Position numbers and translations under genes: made by a program. Source: Candidatus Acidiflorens stordalenmirensis (GTDB lineage Bacteria > Acidobacteriota > Terriglobia > Terriglobales > Acidobacteriaceae). From it: DNA of 64,000 nt. The notes under the pieces are model-generated. The model did not search any database and was not told where the DNA came from. It saw nothing but the letters and a program-made list of their open reading frames with translations. This document shows positions 13,057 through 22,055 of this stretch, piece after piece. Each line of letters starts with the position of its first letter. The first letter of the stretch is position 1. The stretch lies in the NCBI GenBank assembly GCA_003139995.1, contig PLIC01000233.1, positions 31,334 through 95,333 on the forward strand. Reading direction: 5' to 3'.

Positions 13057-15894
13057 CTAGAAGCTGAACATCGCCTGCAATTCGATTTTTCGATTTGCCG
13101 CCGCGCTCGAAAACGGCCCGCCCGCCAGAGCAATCGACTGTCCGAAATTGGGTGAGCTCAGCACCCCGATGGGCGGCGCCGCATTCACTCGGTTCAGAAC
13201 GTTCCTTGCATTTACGCTGAACGTCAGGCTGTAGCGTCGAGTGGTTGCCGGGCCCATACCAAAAGGGCCGCCACCACCTCCGGGGCGTCCGAATCCTCCG
13301 CCTCCACCGCGCGGACCACCACCGCCCGGAGGAGGGCCGCTCGGCGGGCCTCCTCCCGGCTGCGCTCCTGCTTTCCCGCCAAGTTCCGGCCCAAAGCCAA
13401 AGGTTTTCGCCAGCCGCAGGTTAAGCGTGAAGTTGGACGGGCCAGTCAGATAGTTGATGGGAATCTGGGGGGACGACTGCGTCGGAATCACATAGTTATT
13501 GCATGCGGCGGGTGTCGGAAACGGACAGGAACCCGGAGGATTGGTGCCGAATGCAGGCCGGTCGTTGAACTGCCAATCGTCGCTCAAATCCTGGCCCACG
13601 GTGACGTTGTAAGGTGAGCCGGAATTGAAAATCATAAATGGACTCAGGCGAAACCCACGTGGCATTCCGACCGTGCCGCCCAGAAACAGCCGATGCCGGA
13701 TATCAAAGGAAGCACGCCCGTAGTCCGCGCCTAGATCGTATTGATCCGATGGAAAGTTCGAGGCGCCGGAAGCGTCGCTGTTGGCATAGTTCAGAGAGTA
13801 GAAACCGAACAGCGACAGCTTTGTTCCTGCCCGGATGTTGAAATTCGCGATCAACTGGTTCTGCCGGAAAAGTCCATCGGAGGAGTATTGAAAGATGGCC
13901 TGACTTGGGAGCGGTGCGGAGCCCGGTGTGCCCGGCAGTGGAGCGTTGGTGACGATCGACAAAAACTGGTGCACTCCACGCGCATTGAGATACGAAACCG
14001 TGACGTTGGCGATCTTTGTGACCTGCCGCTCCAGACTGAACGCGGTTTGCATGATATAGGGCGCGTGCAGATCCGGGCTGATCTGATAGATCGAGGAAGC
14101 CGTCTGCGAGCCCACCGACGGCGGGGTCGGATAGCTCGGATTGGACACGAGGTACTGTTGCTGTGTCACGCCGTTCTGACGGTCCGCATTCAAAATCAGG
14201 TCTTGGGCGAAGCGGTCGTAGAACAGGCCAAAACCGCCGCGCAGAACGGTTTTCGGGGCGTTCTTCCCCCCTCCGCCGATGCCCCAGGCAAAACCGAGTC
14301 GTGGCGCCCAGTCCGCATGATTGTGAATCCCGTTCTGCGTTTCAAAGCGCAGTCCGGCGCTCAGCGTGAAAGTAGGACGCACTTTCCAGTCATCCTGCAC
14401 GTAGAGTCCCCCATCCACCATCGTGACGGGCACGGTAGCAGCCGCGCCGCTGGAGGTTTTGTTGATGGAATACTGGCTCGGAGTATCAGCGGTGTAATTG
14501 GAATACGACGTGAAAGTATAGGTGCCGTTGAATCCAGCATTGGACGTATTGACCTCGTGAACTGCGCGCAGCCGTCCGCCAAATTTCAAGAAGTGTTTTC
14601 CCTGCGATATCGAAGTGTAATTTTGCAGTTCGTAATGATCCTGGTGGTCGGTCTCGGTTCCCGAACTGCTACCTCCGCGAATGAAACTTTGCAGCACGTT
14701 GATGCCTACAGCGGCGCTCAGCGGATTTTGCCCGCTGTTGTCGCGCAGGTACTGGAAGCGGGTCTCATTCACTGCCTTCGTTCCCAGGATCTGGTTATCG
14801 GTGATCTGCACCGTGTGTTCGGAGTCGGTGGTGTCGTATCCGGCCTCCGGCAGCACCGTCCCGCCGACGCCTGCGTTTTGTTGTGTGTCACGATAAAACT
14901 GGTAGCGAGCCGTAAGCGTATTGTTGGTGCTGACCTGATAGTCGATCCGAGGACTTAGGTTGGTGCGGGTACGCGGATTTGGTACGCTCTCGTTCAGGTC
15001 CAGCGCTGGCGCGTTTACGACTGCGATTTCGTCGATGTTGCGCCGCTGCGCGTCGAAGAAGAACGACGTCTTTTTGTTGATGGGGCCGCCGACGTTACCC
15101 ATATAGATCACGGAGTCGTACGGCTGCTGCGCAGCGTCGCCGAGGAAAGGATTCCGCGTGTTTAATCCCGAGTCGTTCCCTACGACCGAAAACTGCCCAT
15201 GAAACTTGTCGGTGCCCGGCTTGGTGAAGATTTCGATTCGTCCATAGCCCAGCTTGTCGTATTCGGCAGAAAATGGATTTGAATTGATGCGAATCTCGCG
15301 AATCGATGACTTTGGCGGAAGCTGTCCTGCGGTAAATCCATCGATGTAAAGCTGCCCACCATTGGGACCGGCCGAAGGTCCGGCCAGCGCTTCCAGGTCA
15401 GACTGCAATTCATCGGGATCGTCGGGGAGCGCTTCGAGATCTTTGCCGCTAAGCACGACCGCGCTCGCATTATTCGAGGGGTTGACGTCGAGCTGCGGTC
15501 CTTCCGACTGCACGTTGACCTTTTCCTGCTGCACGTTGATGTCGAGCGCAATGTTGAATTGCGCGACCTGGCCCGCCGCTACACCCACGTCGTTTTGCAC
15601 AAAAACGGCGAATCCCTGGGCATTCGCCGTGACGGTGTACTTGCCCGGCGGCAGATTTCCGATTTCGTAACCGCCGCTGCGGTTGGTTGTGGCCGAATGC
15701 GTTTGTCCCCCGGATACCAGGACCGCAACCGTGGCATTCGCAACCACCGCTCCCGAGGGATCCGTCACTTGCCCGCGCAAGGTTCCCGTCGTTGTTGATG
15801 ACCCGGCGGGCGACTGCGCCGATGCAGGCGCCACCAGCCCGATCAGCGTCGCCGGAATAAGAATTGCCAAAATAAAGACCGATAAATGCTTCAA
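13057..15894 (-). CDS. TonB-dependent receptor with N-terminal carboxypeptidase-regulatory-like domain
   Basis: About 945-residue outer-membrane receptor of the acidobacterial Oar/CarboxypepD_reg type. Signal peptide ends near ASAQ; residues 35-115 are the Ig-like regulatory domain (LRGQVTDPSGAVVANATVAV...YEIGNLPPGKYTVTA); a plug domain with GGQLYIDGF and EIFTKPGTDKFHG follows; the rest is a barrel ending in LQAMFSF. Near the C-terminus (about residues 855-905) lies a Gly/Pro tract. I favour the TTG at 15894 (LKHLSVF), preceded by AGGAAGAAAAGG and giving a clean signal peptide; an ATG at 15969 would overlap the next gene. Substrate unknown, often complex carbon in this phylum. Confidence 0.82.
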   Translation of the reverse strand: MKHLSVFILAILIPATLIGLVAPASAQSPAGSSTTTGTLRGQVTDPSGAVVANATVAVLVSGGQTHSATTNRSGGYEIGNLPPGKYTVTANAQGFAVFVQNDVGVAAGQVAQFNIALDINVQQEKVNVQSEGPQLDVNPSNNASAVVLSGKDLEALPDDPDELQSDLEALAGPSAGPNGGQLYIDGFTAGQLPPKSSIREIRINSNPFSAEYDKLGYGRIEIFTKPGTDKFHGQFSVVGNDSGLNTRNPFLGDAAQQPYDSVIYMGNVGGPINKKTSFFFDAQRRNIDEIAVVNAPALDLNESVPNPRTRTNLSPRIDYQVSTNNTLTARYQFYRDTQQNAGVGGTVLPEAGYDTTDSEHTVQITDNQILGTKAVNETRFQYLRDNSGQNPLSAAVGINVLQSFIRGGSSSGTETDHQDHYELQNYTSISQGKHFLKFGGRLRAVHEVNTSNAGFNGTYTFTSYSNYTADTPSQYSINKTSSGAAATVPVTMVDGGLYVQDDWKVRPTFTLSAGLRFETQNGIHNHADWAPRLGFAWGIGGGGKNAPKTVLRGGFGLFYDRFAQDLILNADRQNGVTQQQYLVSNPSYPTPPSVGSQTASSIYQISPDLHAPYIMQTAFSLERQVTKIANVTVSYLNARGVHQFLSIVTNAPLPGTPGSAPLPSQAIFQYSSDGLFRQNQLIANFNIRAGTKLSLFGFYSLNYANSDASGASNFPSDQYDLGADYGRASFDIRHRLFLGGTVGMPRGFRLSPFMIFNSGSPYNVTVGQDLSDDWQFNDRPAFGTNPPGSCPFPTPAACNNYVIPTQSSPQIPINYLTGPSNFTLNLRLAKTFGFGPELGGKAGAQPGGGPPSGPPPGGGGPRGGGGGFGRPGGGGGPFGMGPATTRRYSLTFSVNARNVLNRVNAAPPIGVLSSPNFGQSIALAGGPFSSAAANRKIELQAMFSF

Positions 15895-15943
15895 ACACGC
15901 ACCTTTTCTTCCTAGGCAGATCAAATGGATTGAGATTTGTTCA

Positions 15944-17245
15944 CTACTGCGCGGCGTCCCCTTCTCCACCGGGCGCGCCCAGCGACCACGGCGAAAGCAG
16001 CGAGGACGCGCTTCGGTTCGGCGCCGCCGTCAGAATGGCGTCCACTCCCGCGAGCAGCGTGATCGCCGTTACTGTGCCCGAATCTCCGCCCTCGGTCGAG
16101 ACGATCATCACGGCATCGCCCTTCTGCAGGTCCGCCAGCGTGCTGTCGGGCAACCGACTCAGCATGCGCTGAAAATCCGGAGGACCATTCCCGTTCCCGC
16201 CTGTCCCGCCGCCCGGGCCGCGCCCCGCTTGCGCTTCTGTCCCTGGCCGAGTTCCGCCAGCACTGGACGCAGCACCCTGCCCGCTGATGCCTTGGCCGTT
16301 GCCCGCTTGATCTCCGCTCCCGCCGCCCGCCATGCCTTTCAATCGCATTGCGATGCGTTGTGCCATTTCCGCCGGCAGCTTCTTCATTTGCGAGTCGGGA
16401 GACACCTTCACCACCACCGCGCTCTTGGTGATCGCGTCCTGCACCGTCATCGTATTACTCGATGCGTCGATCGCCTTGATGGTTCCCGCAATATTTCGGA
16501 ATGCGCCGGAGACAACTTCCTCAGCCGTTACTTCGCTGCCATCCGGGTAGCGAGCCCCGCGCGCGCGCAACTGATCTCCCGCCTTGATTTGAGTCATGAA
16601 TTGGCTGGCTGGCTCCGGTTTCGCATCATCGAATTTCACCGAGCCGGGCGCGTAGCGGCGCAGGATTGTATCCTGGGCAATGTGGACCTCGATACTCCGG
16701 CTCGTACCCATTCCACCGGATGAAATTGTGATGACGCCCGTCGCCGCGTCCACCTTAGTGACAAGCCCGCCCACCCCTCGCTTCTGCCAGTCGTCGCGCT
16801 CGTGCTGCTGCTTGGCCGCGACATCGGCTTGCTTCACCACAATCACTTCCAGCGCGGCGATCGTATGTCCATCCACCGATGCCTGCCCGCGAACCCGCAC
16901 GCCATCCCCAGGCTGCAAGTCTTGCGCCTGCAGAGCGGTCGCGTTCTTCAGATTCTTTTCTCCCGGCAGCACGCGCAGGATCTTCGTCGATCCAGTCAGC
17001 TTCGCTGTGACCTCGCCACCAGACGCAGCGGCGACCGTGATCGAATCCGCCTGAATGCTCTTGATGGTCCCCACGGCCTTGGCGATTTGTGTGTCGCCCG
17101 AACTGCTCGATGGTTTGTCCTGCGCGCAAACGTAGCCCGGCCCCGCCAGAATCAGAGCGGCCATCGCCGTCAGCAGGCAGGTCCCAAGAAGGCACACCTG
17201 CGGCGGCCTCCGCCAGAGACTTCGCATAGCATCGCTTACCGGCAT
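15944..17245 (-). CDS. Secreted DUF5666-like repeat protein
   Basis: About 433 residues with an N-terminal membrane segment (GTCLLTAMAALILAGPGYVCA). At least three OB-like DUF5666 modules are visible, each with a GTIKSI.../ITVAAA.../GDGVRVRGQ pattern (about residues 45-130, 150-235 and 240-285). A Gly/Gln-rich low-complexity stretch of about 60 residues follows, then a short GDAVMIVSTEG strand. It lies just upstream of, and on the same strand as, the TonB-dependent receptor, so the two may be co-expressed. Start chosen at MPVSDAMRSLW; MRSLW at 17227 is an alternative. Function unknown. Confidence 0.65.
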   Translation of the reverse strand: MPVSDAMRSLWRRPPQVCLLGTCLLTAMAALILAGPGYVCAQDKPSSSSGDTQIAKAVGTIKSIQADSITVAAASGGEVTAKLTGSTKILRVLPGEKNLKNATALQAQDLQPGDGVRVRGQASVDGHTIAALEVIVVKQADVAAKQQHERDDWQKRGVGGLVTKVDAATGVITISSGGMGTSRSIEVHIAQDTILRRYAPGSVKFDDAKPEPASQFMTQIKAGDQLRARGARYPDGSEVTAEEVVSGAFRNIAGTIKAIDASSNTMTVQDAITKSAVVVKVSPDSQMKKLPAEMAQRIAMRLKGMAGGGSGDQAGNGQGISGQGAASSAGGTRPGTEAQAGRGPGGGTGGNGNGPPDFQRMLSRLPDSTLADLQKGDAVMIVSTEGGDSGTVTAITLLAGVDAILTAAPNRSASSLLSPWSLGAPGGEGDAAQ

Positions 17246-17598
17246 ACCTGAACTGTACTTTAGCATCGCCAAACGCACCATGTTTAACATTTACGAAGTT
17301 TTACCCGGCATTGACATTGTTTTTACAGGACGCTGGCAACTGCAACTCCGTCGCCGCGCATCCACTCATGGGACAGGAGCTACGTCGCCAATAAACGATG
17401 CTCGCGCAGATGTCCATGTCCGTTGGCGAATCCAGTTCCGAAAAGCAGTCCCATCCGGTCGCGGCAGGTTTCCTGTACCATCTGACGGTTGCTGTCCCGA
17501 GCTGGGCGGGTGCGATCCTGGCTGTGTACTCTATTGTCTTGTGCAGATTCAGCGCTCTTAAGATTCGTCTGAAATGAACGATAAGCGGAGGTCGCACG
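17246..17598. other. Divergent intergenic region
   Basis: 350 bp between the DUF5666-like gene and the VWFA gene on opposite strands, presumably with both promoters. GGAGGT at 17587-17592 is the RBS of the VWFA gene. No gene recognised. Confidence 0.35.
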
Positions 17599-18789
17599 GT
17601 GAATGAGTCCCGGCAAGATAATTCCCGGCCAAATAAAGAAGCGATTGCGAGCCGTTCATCATTGCGGAAGCGGGTTGCCTATGCGCTGATCGCCGCGCTG
17701 GCCGTTCTTCCCGGAGTCGCGCCGTCGATGCGGGCCCAGGATGCCGCTTCCACCATCGCCGTCGACGTCAAAGTAGTCGCGCTGCCCGTTACCGTTCGCG
17801 ACAAACATGGCACGATCGTCCGCGACCTCACCAAAGACGATTTCACGCTGCAGGAAGACGGCCGGCCGCAGGTCATCCGCTATTTTTCGCAGGACACGAA
17901 TCTCCCGCTCACGCTGGGTTTGCTAGTCGATACCAGCCGCAGTCAAAGCAACGTTCTCGACGCGGAGCGCAACGCGAGCCGCAGTTTTTTCGATCAGATG
18001 CTCGTGCAGCCCAAGGACAAAGCCTTCCTCATTCATTTCGATCGTGAGGTGGAACTGCTGCAGGACTTGACCTCATCCCGTGAAAAGCTGCAAGCGGCGC
18101 TGGAATTGCTCAAGACGCCATCGGACCGCGAGAGGTCGAACGATCCGAACGATCCTTCGAATTCCCCGTCCGGCTCGGGATCGGGCTCTCATCATGGCGG
18201 GGGTACTCAGCTTTACGACGCCGTTTTTCTGGCGTCGAACGAATTAATGAAAAAACAGCAAGGCCGGAAGGCTTTCATCATTCTCTCGGACGGCGTCGAC
18301 CGCGGCAGCAAGACCTACTTGGAGAGCGCGATCGAGTCCGCCCAGCGTGCCGACACTGTTGTTTACTCCATCTATTTCGCCGATTCTCACCGTGACGAGG
18401 GCCAAAGACCTGGCGGAATGGGCCGTGGCGGCGGCGGTTGGCCCGGCGGAGGTGGCGGCGGCTGGCCTGGTGGCGGAGGTGGATATCCGGGCGGCGGAGG
18501 GGGCGGTCGCGGCGGAGGCCAACGTCATCCCGAAGAGCCGCGCACCGATGGCAAGAAAGTTCTTGAGCGGATTTCGAAAGAAACCGGTGGACGTTTCTTT
18601 GAAGTTTCCAAGAAGGAAACCGTCGGCCAGATTTACGATAGCATTGTCGAGGAACTGCGGACCCAGTACAGCATGGGCTATACCCCCGATAAAGACAGCA
18701 CAGCCTCCGGCTATCATCACGTTCAGTTGCAAGTGAAGCGCAAAGACCTGACCGTGCAAACCAGAGACGGATACTACGCCGATCGCTAG
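17599..18789 (+). CDS. VWFA-related acidobacterial domain protein
   Basis: 396-residue secreted protein with a signal peptide (to about SMRAQ). The segment VDVKVVALPVTVRDKHGTIVRDLTKDDFTLQEDG is the hallmark start of the acidobacterial VWFA family. A von Willebrand A domain follows with the metal-ion site beginning LLVDTSRSQS and later ILSDGVDRGSKTY. A Gly/Trp/Pro-rich insert of about 40 residues sits at roughly 273-312. The C-terminal part, EELRTQYSMGYTPDK, is also family-typical. GTG start with GGAGGT seven bases before it. Members probably mediate protein or surface binding; the ligand is unknown. Confidence 0.85.
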   Translation: MNESRQDNSRPNKEAIASRSSLRKRVAYALIAALAVLPGVAPSMRAQDAASTIAVDVKVVALPVTVRDKHGTIVRDLTKDDFTLQEDGRPQVIRYFSQDTNLPLTLGLLVDTSRSQSNVLDAERNASRSFFDQMLVQPKDKAFLIHFDREVELLQDLTSSREKLQAALELLKTPSDRERSNDPNDPSNSPSGSGSGSHHGGGTQLYDAVFLASNELMKKQQGRKAFIILSDGVDRGSKTYLESAIESAQRADTVVYSIYFADSHRDEGQRPGGMGRGGGGWPGGGGGGWPGGGGGYPGGGGGGRGGGQRHPEEPRTDGKKVLERISKETGGRFFEVSKKETVGQIYDSIVEELRTQYSMGYTPDKDSTASGYHHVQLQVKRKDLTVQTRDGYYADR

Positions 18790-18808
18790 TGCAGCGTCCC
18801 ACAAGTTC

Positions 18809-20251
18809 GTGGCGTTTAGCTGGACTGCGCCAGCCGCTCACCGCTCCAGCACCGAGGAAACCGCTATCCAATTGACGCCGGAGGGCTTTCTGCGGTTGGA
18901 TGGAAGCTGCGTGGCACCTGCGCCTCCCATTTTCGATCCCGAGTCCCGGCGGCTTAGCCGCCTCGACGCGGCCTGGCTCACGATCTGGCTCCTCTTCCTC
19001 GCCGGACTGGCGGTGCTTCCTCCACTACTCGAACCGCACAAGCAGTTGATTCTCCTCGCCATCGGAATTGTGCAACTGCTGGAGACAAAGCTGATCTCCC
19101 ACTTCCCGAAACGCGGGGTTTCCTACGTCATCCTGCTCAAGATTTTGCTGGCAACCCTGCTCATCTATCACACCGAGGAAGTCGCAATCAACAGCAGTTA
19201 CTATCCGATTTATTATTTGCCGGTCGTAACCGCGGCGCTCTACTGCGGCCCTTTGCTGACACTGCTCTGGACGCTGCTTGCGTCCGCCGCCTACTGCTCG
19301 TATCTCTTCATCGACCCCGCGATGGAGGAATACGAAATCACTCCCGAGGCGTTGGGCTTCCTCGCGCTGCGCATCTTGTTTTTCTTTCTTGCCGCCATGG
19401 TGGTCAACCGCTTCGCGCAGCAGAGCCAGCATCAAACCCAGCTGTACCGCGAGCTCGCCGAACGCCTAGCCGAAACCAATCGCCGCCTCGAGCACGCTCA
19501 GGCTGAAGCGCGGCGCTCCGAACGGCTGGCCGCTCTCGGCCAGCTCTCCGCCGGATTGGCGCATGAAATTCGCAACCCCCTCGGAGTCATCAAGGGCTCG
19601 GCTGAAATGTTGACCCAGAAATTGCAGACCTCCGACGAGCTTGCCCGCGAGTTAGCGGGATACATTTCGACGGAGGTCAACCGGCTCAGCGCCCTCGTCA
19701 CCGAGTTTCTGGACTTCGCTCGTCCTCTTCATGCCGAACCGCATCCCGCGAACCTGACCGTCCTGCTTGATCGCGTGCTGCAAATTGTCGCGGACCGCTT
19801 TGCGGGAGTACAAGAGACGGGCAAAGCTGTGCGCGTCGAGCGCCACTACGCGAGCGGACTGCCGCTCGTTCCGCTTGACGAAAGCCTGTGCGAGCAAGCC
19901 TTCCTCAATCTCGTGCAGAACGCCTACGAAGCTATGGAAGACCACGGCGACACGTTGCGCGTCGAGGTTCAACCCGCTACACAAAATGATCGCAAGGGAG
20001 TGGAACTGCGCCTCGCCGACACCGGCCCCGGCGTGCCCGAAGAACTGCGCGAAGAAATTTTCAACCCGTTTGTGACCACGAAGAAAACCGGTGTGGGACT
20101 GGGCCTCTCCATCGTTTCGAAGATCGTGGACGGTCATCATGGGTCGATCCATGTCGAGAACGCCCCAGGCGGCGGCGCGGTATTCACGCTCTTCTTTCCG
20201 CTGGAAGAAACCGGCGAGCCGCGCGCAGCAACCACGATAACCGTAGGATAG
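18809..20251 (+). CDS. Membrane sensor histidine kinase (NtrB/AtoS-like)
   Basis: 480 residues. Five to six transmembrane helices (about residues 54-200) form a membrane sensor region without a recognised ligand domain. A coiled coil (205-240) leads to the HisKA domain with phospho-acceptor His252 in AGLAHEIRNPLGVIKG. The HATPase domain has the N box LNLVQNAYEAM, G1 DTGPGVPEE and G2 GVGLGLSIV. The GTG start at 18809 follows the VWFA gene by 19 bp. Its partner is the sigma54-type regulator 77 bp downstream. Signal unknown. Confidence 0.85.
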   Translation: MAFSWTAPAAHRSSTEETAIQLTPEGFLRLDGSCVAPAPPIFDPESRRLSRLDAAWLTIWLLFLAGLAVLPPLLEPHKQLILLAIGIVQLLETKLISHFPKRGVSYVILLKILLATLLIYHTEEVAINSSYYPIYYLPVVTAALYCGPLLTLLWTLLASAAYCSYLFIDPAMEEYEITPEALGFLALRILFFFLAAMVVNRFAQQSQHQTQLYRELAERLAETNRRLEHAQAEARRSERLAALGQLSAGLAHEIRNPLGVIKGSAEMLTQKLQTSDELARELAGYISTEVNRLSALVTEFLDFARPLHAEPHPANLTVLLDRVLQIVADRFAGVQETGKAVRVERHYASGLPLVPLDESLCEQAFLNLVQNAYEAMEDHGDTLRVEVQPATQNDRKGVELRLADTGPGVPEELREEIFNPFVTTKKTGVGLGLSIVSKIVDGHHGSIHVENAPGGGAVFTLFFPLEETGEPRAATTITVG

Positions 20252-20296
20252 AAAATGAAGATTAGGATCAAGAAGCAAAGCGAACGACGAAGAGCG

Positions 20297-20324
20297 AACG
20301 ACCAGCGACTAACGACCAGCGACT
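20297..20324. repeat. 14-bp tandem duplication before the response regulator gene
   Basis: AACGACCAGCGACT occurs twice head to tail (20297-20310 and 20311-20324), preceded by imperfect GAACGAC copies from 20281. It occupies the place where the RBS of the downstream ATG (20329) should be, and no Shine-Dalgarno sequence is visible there. Confidence 0.6.
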
Positions 20325-20328
20325 AACC

Positions 20329-21714
20329 ATGCCGACCATCCTCATCATCGAAGACGAAGCCAAGATGCGTCGCCTGCTCGAGCTGAACCTCGGCGACGAC
20401 GGCTTCAAAACGCTCTCCGCCGGCGACGCCGAAACTGGATTGAGGCTGCTCGCCTCCGAACCCGTTCACCTCGTCCTCACCGACCTCAAGCTCCCCGGCA
20501 TCAGCGGTCTCGAATTTCTGCAATCGGCCAAGCAGCAAAATCCCGCGTTGCCCATCGTCGTCATGACCGCGTTCGGGTCTGTTGAAACAGCGGTTGAGGC
20601 GATGAAAGCTGGCGCGAGCGACTACGTCCTCAAGCCGTTCTCGCTAGCCGAAATGCGGATGGTGGTGCGCAAGGAGCTCGACAACTCCCGCCTGCGCGAA
20701 GAGAATCGCTCGCTTCGCGAAGCCCTCGGACAGAAATACAGCCATCCCAACATCATCGCGATCAGTCCCAAAATGCAGGAAGTGCTCGCCACCGTCGAAC
20801 GCGTTGCCCCCACCAACTCCACCGTTCTGCTGGGCGGCGAAAGCGGAGTTGGCAAAGACCTCATCGCTCGCGCCATCCACGAAAAATCGCGCCGCGCTTC
20901 CGGTCCCTTCATCAAGATCAACAGCACCGCCATCCCCGAAAATCTTTTGGAGAGCGAGCTCTTCGGCTACGAAAAAGGAGCCTTCACCGGAGCCGCCACC
21001 AGCAAGCCGGGCAAGTTCGAACTCGCCGACAAAGGCACGCTCTTCCTCGATGAAATCGGAGACGTGCCGCCCGCCATCCAGGTCAAACTTCTCCGCGTGC
21101 TGCAGGAGCGCGAGTTCGAGCGCCTGGGCGGCACGCGTACCATCAAAGTCGACGTTCGGCTTATCGCTGCCACTAACCGCGATCTGCGCGCCGCGCTCGA
21201 AGACGGAACGTTTCGCGAAGACCTCTATTACCGGCTCAACGTGGTCCCGATCGATATCCCGCCCTTGCGCGAACACAAAGAAGATATCCCTGGATTAGCG
21301 AACCTGTTCCTCGCGCGTTTCGCCAAGGATTCCGGGAGAGAGGAAAAAATCACTGACATTTCGCCCGCTGCCATGCAGCTTCTCGTCAGTCATTATTGGC
21401 CGGGCAATGTGCGTGAACTGCAGAACGTCATCGAACGCGCCTGCGCGCTCGCCTCGGGCAGCCAGTTGGAAGCCGCCGACATACAACTCGACTCGCCGCG
21501 CAATCGCACCTCCGACATTCGAAATGGCTCGGCCTCCGACCGTTTTCTCCCCGACGGCATGACCCTCGACCAGTGGGAAGATGAAATGATCCGCGAAGCT
21601 CTGAAGCGCGCAGGCGGCAACAAGTCGCAAGCCGCGCGCCTGCTCGGCCTCTCGCGGAATACGCTGCGATATCGCTTGTCGAAGATTGGCATTGACGACA
21701 ACGAGACCGAGTGA
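20329..21714 (+). CDS. Sigma54-dependent response regulator (NtrC/AtoC family)
   Basis: 461 residues in three parts: a receiver domain with phospho-acceptor Asp52 (LVLTDLKLPG), an AAA+ domain with Walker A GESGVGKD near 171, the sigma54-contact loop GAFTGA near 218 and Walker B LFLDEIGDV, and a C-terminal Fis-type helix-turn-helix (KSQAARLLGLSRNTLRYRL). It should activate sigma54-RNA polymerase after phosphorylation by the adjacent kinase. No RBS is visible at the ATG; a tandem repeat sits there instead. Target promoters are not evident. Confidence 0.92.
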   Translation: MPTILIIEDEAKMRRLLELNLGDDGFKTLSAGDAETGLRLLASEPVHLVLTDLKLPGISGLEFLQSAKQQNPALPIVVMTAFGSVETAVEAMKAGASDYVLKPFSLAEMRMVVRKELDNSRLREENRSLREALGQKYSHPNIIAISPKMQEVLATVERVAPTNSTVLLGGESGVGKDLIARAIHEKSRRASGPFIKINSTAIPENLLESELFGYEKGAFTGAATSKPGKFELADKGTLFLDEIGDVPPAIQVKLLRVLQEREFERLGGTRTIKVDVRLIAATNRDLRAALEDGTFREDLYYRLNVVPIDIPPLREHKEDIPGLANLFLARFAKDSGREEKITDISPAAMQLLVSHYWPGNVRELQNVIERACALASGSQLEAADIQLDSPRNRTSDIRNGSASDRFLPDGMTLDQWEDEMIREALKRAGGNKSQAARLLGLSRNTLRYRLSKIGIDDNETE

Positions 21715-22055
21715 AGCGGATCATCGGGTCATCTGGTGATCGAAAAACACTCTTCATTATTTCTTCTGGCGCTCTCCTTTTTTGCCTATTTACTAGTTGG
21801 TATATTCACTAGTTAGTACGGGCCCCCGGTCTTTTGGAATCATAGGGTCAGGAGGAAACTCCCGCAAAATCTTTGACTTCAAAGGACTTATATGGGAAAT
21901 ATTCCGACGGTGCAGGCGCATCCACCAGCAGAAAACACCCGCGCAAGCGGAGTGTGAGCGAGGACTGTCCAGAGCCCGAAGGAGAATTTGTGTTCCGCAC
22001 GGGGCTGGCTGTCGTTAGTACTTGTTACAACGTATTCTCTATGCCGCGGCAGTTA
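21715..22055. other. Intergenic region with AT-rich ACTAGT direct repeat
   Basis: 340 bp between convergent genes. It contains ACTAGTTGGT and ACTAGTTAGT (near 21792 and 21808) flanking TATATTC. These resemble half-sites of the dyads near blaI and degP but in a different arrangement. Short frames here have no recognisable product. Confidence 0.3.

Noticed and set aside
13741..14958. 405-codon plus-strand frame
   Set aside because: Lies entirely antisense to the TonB-dependent receptor; Arg-rich, without domains.
21790..21820. Third BlaI-like operator
   Set aside because: ACTAGTT direct repeats resemble half-sites, but the arrangement is not the inverted repeat seen near blaI and degP.
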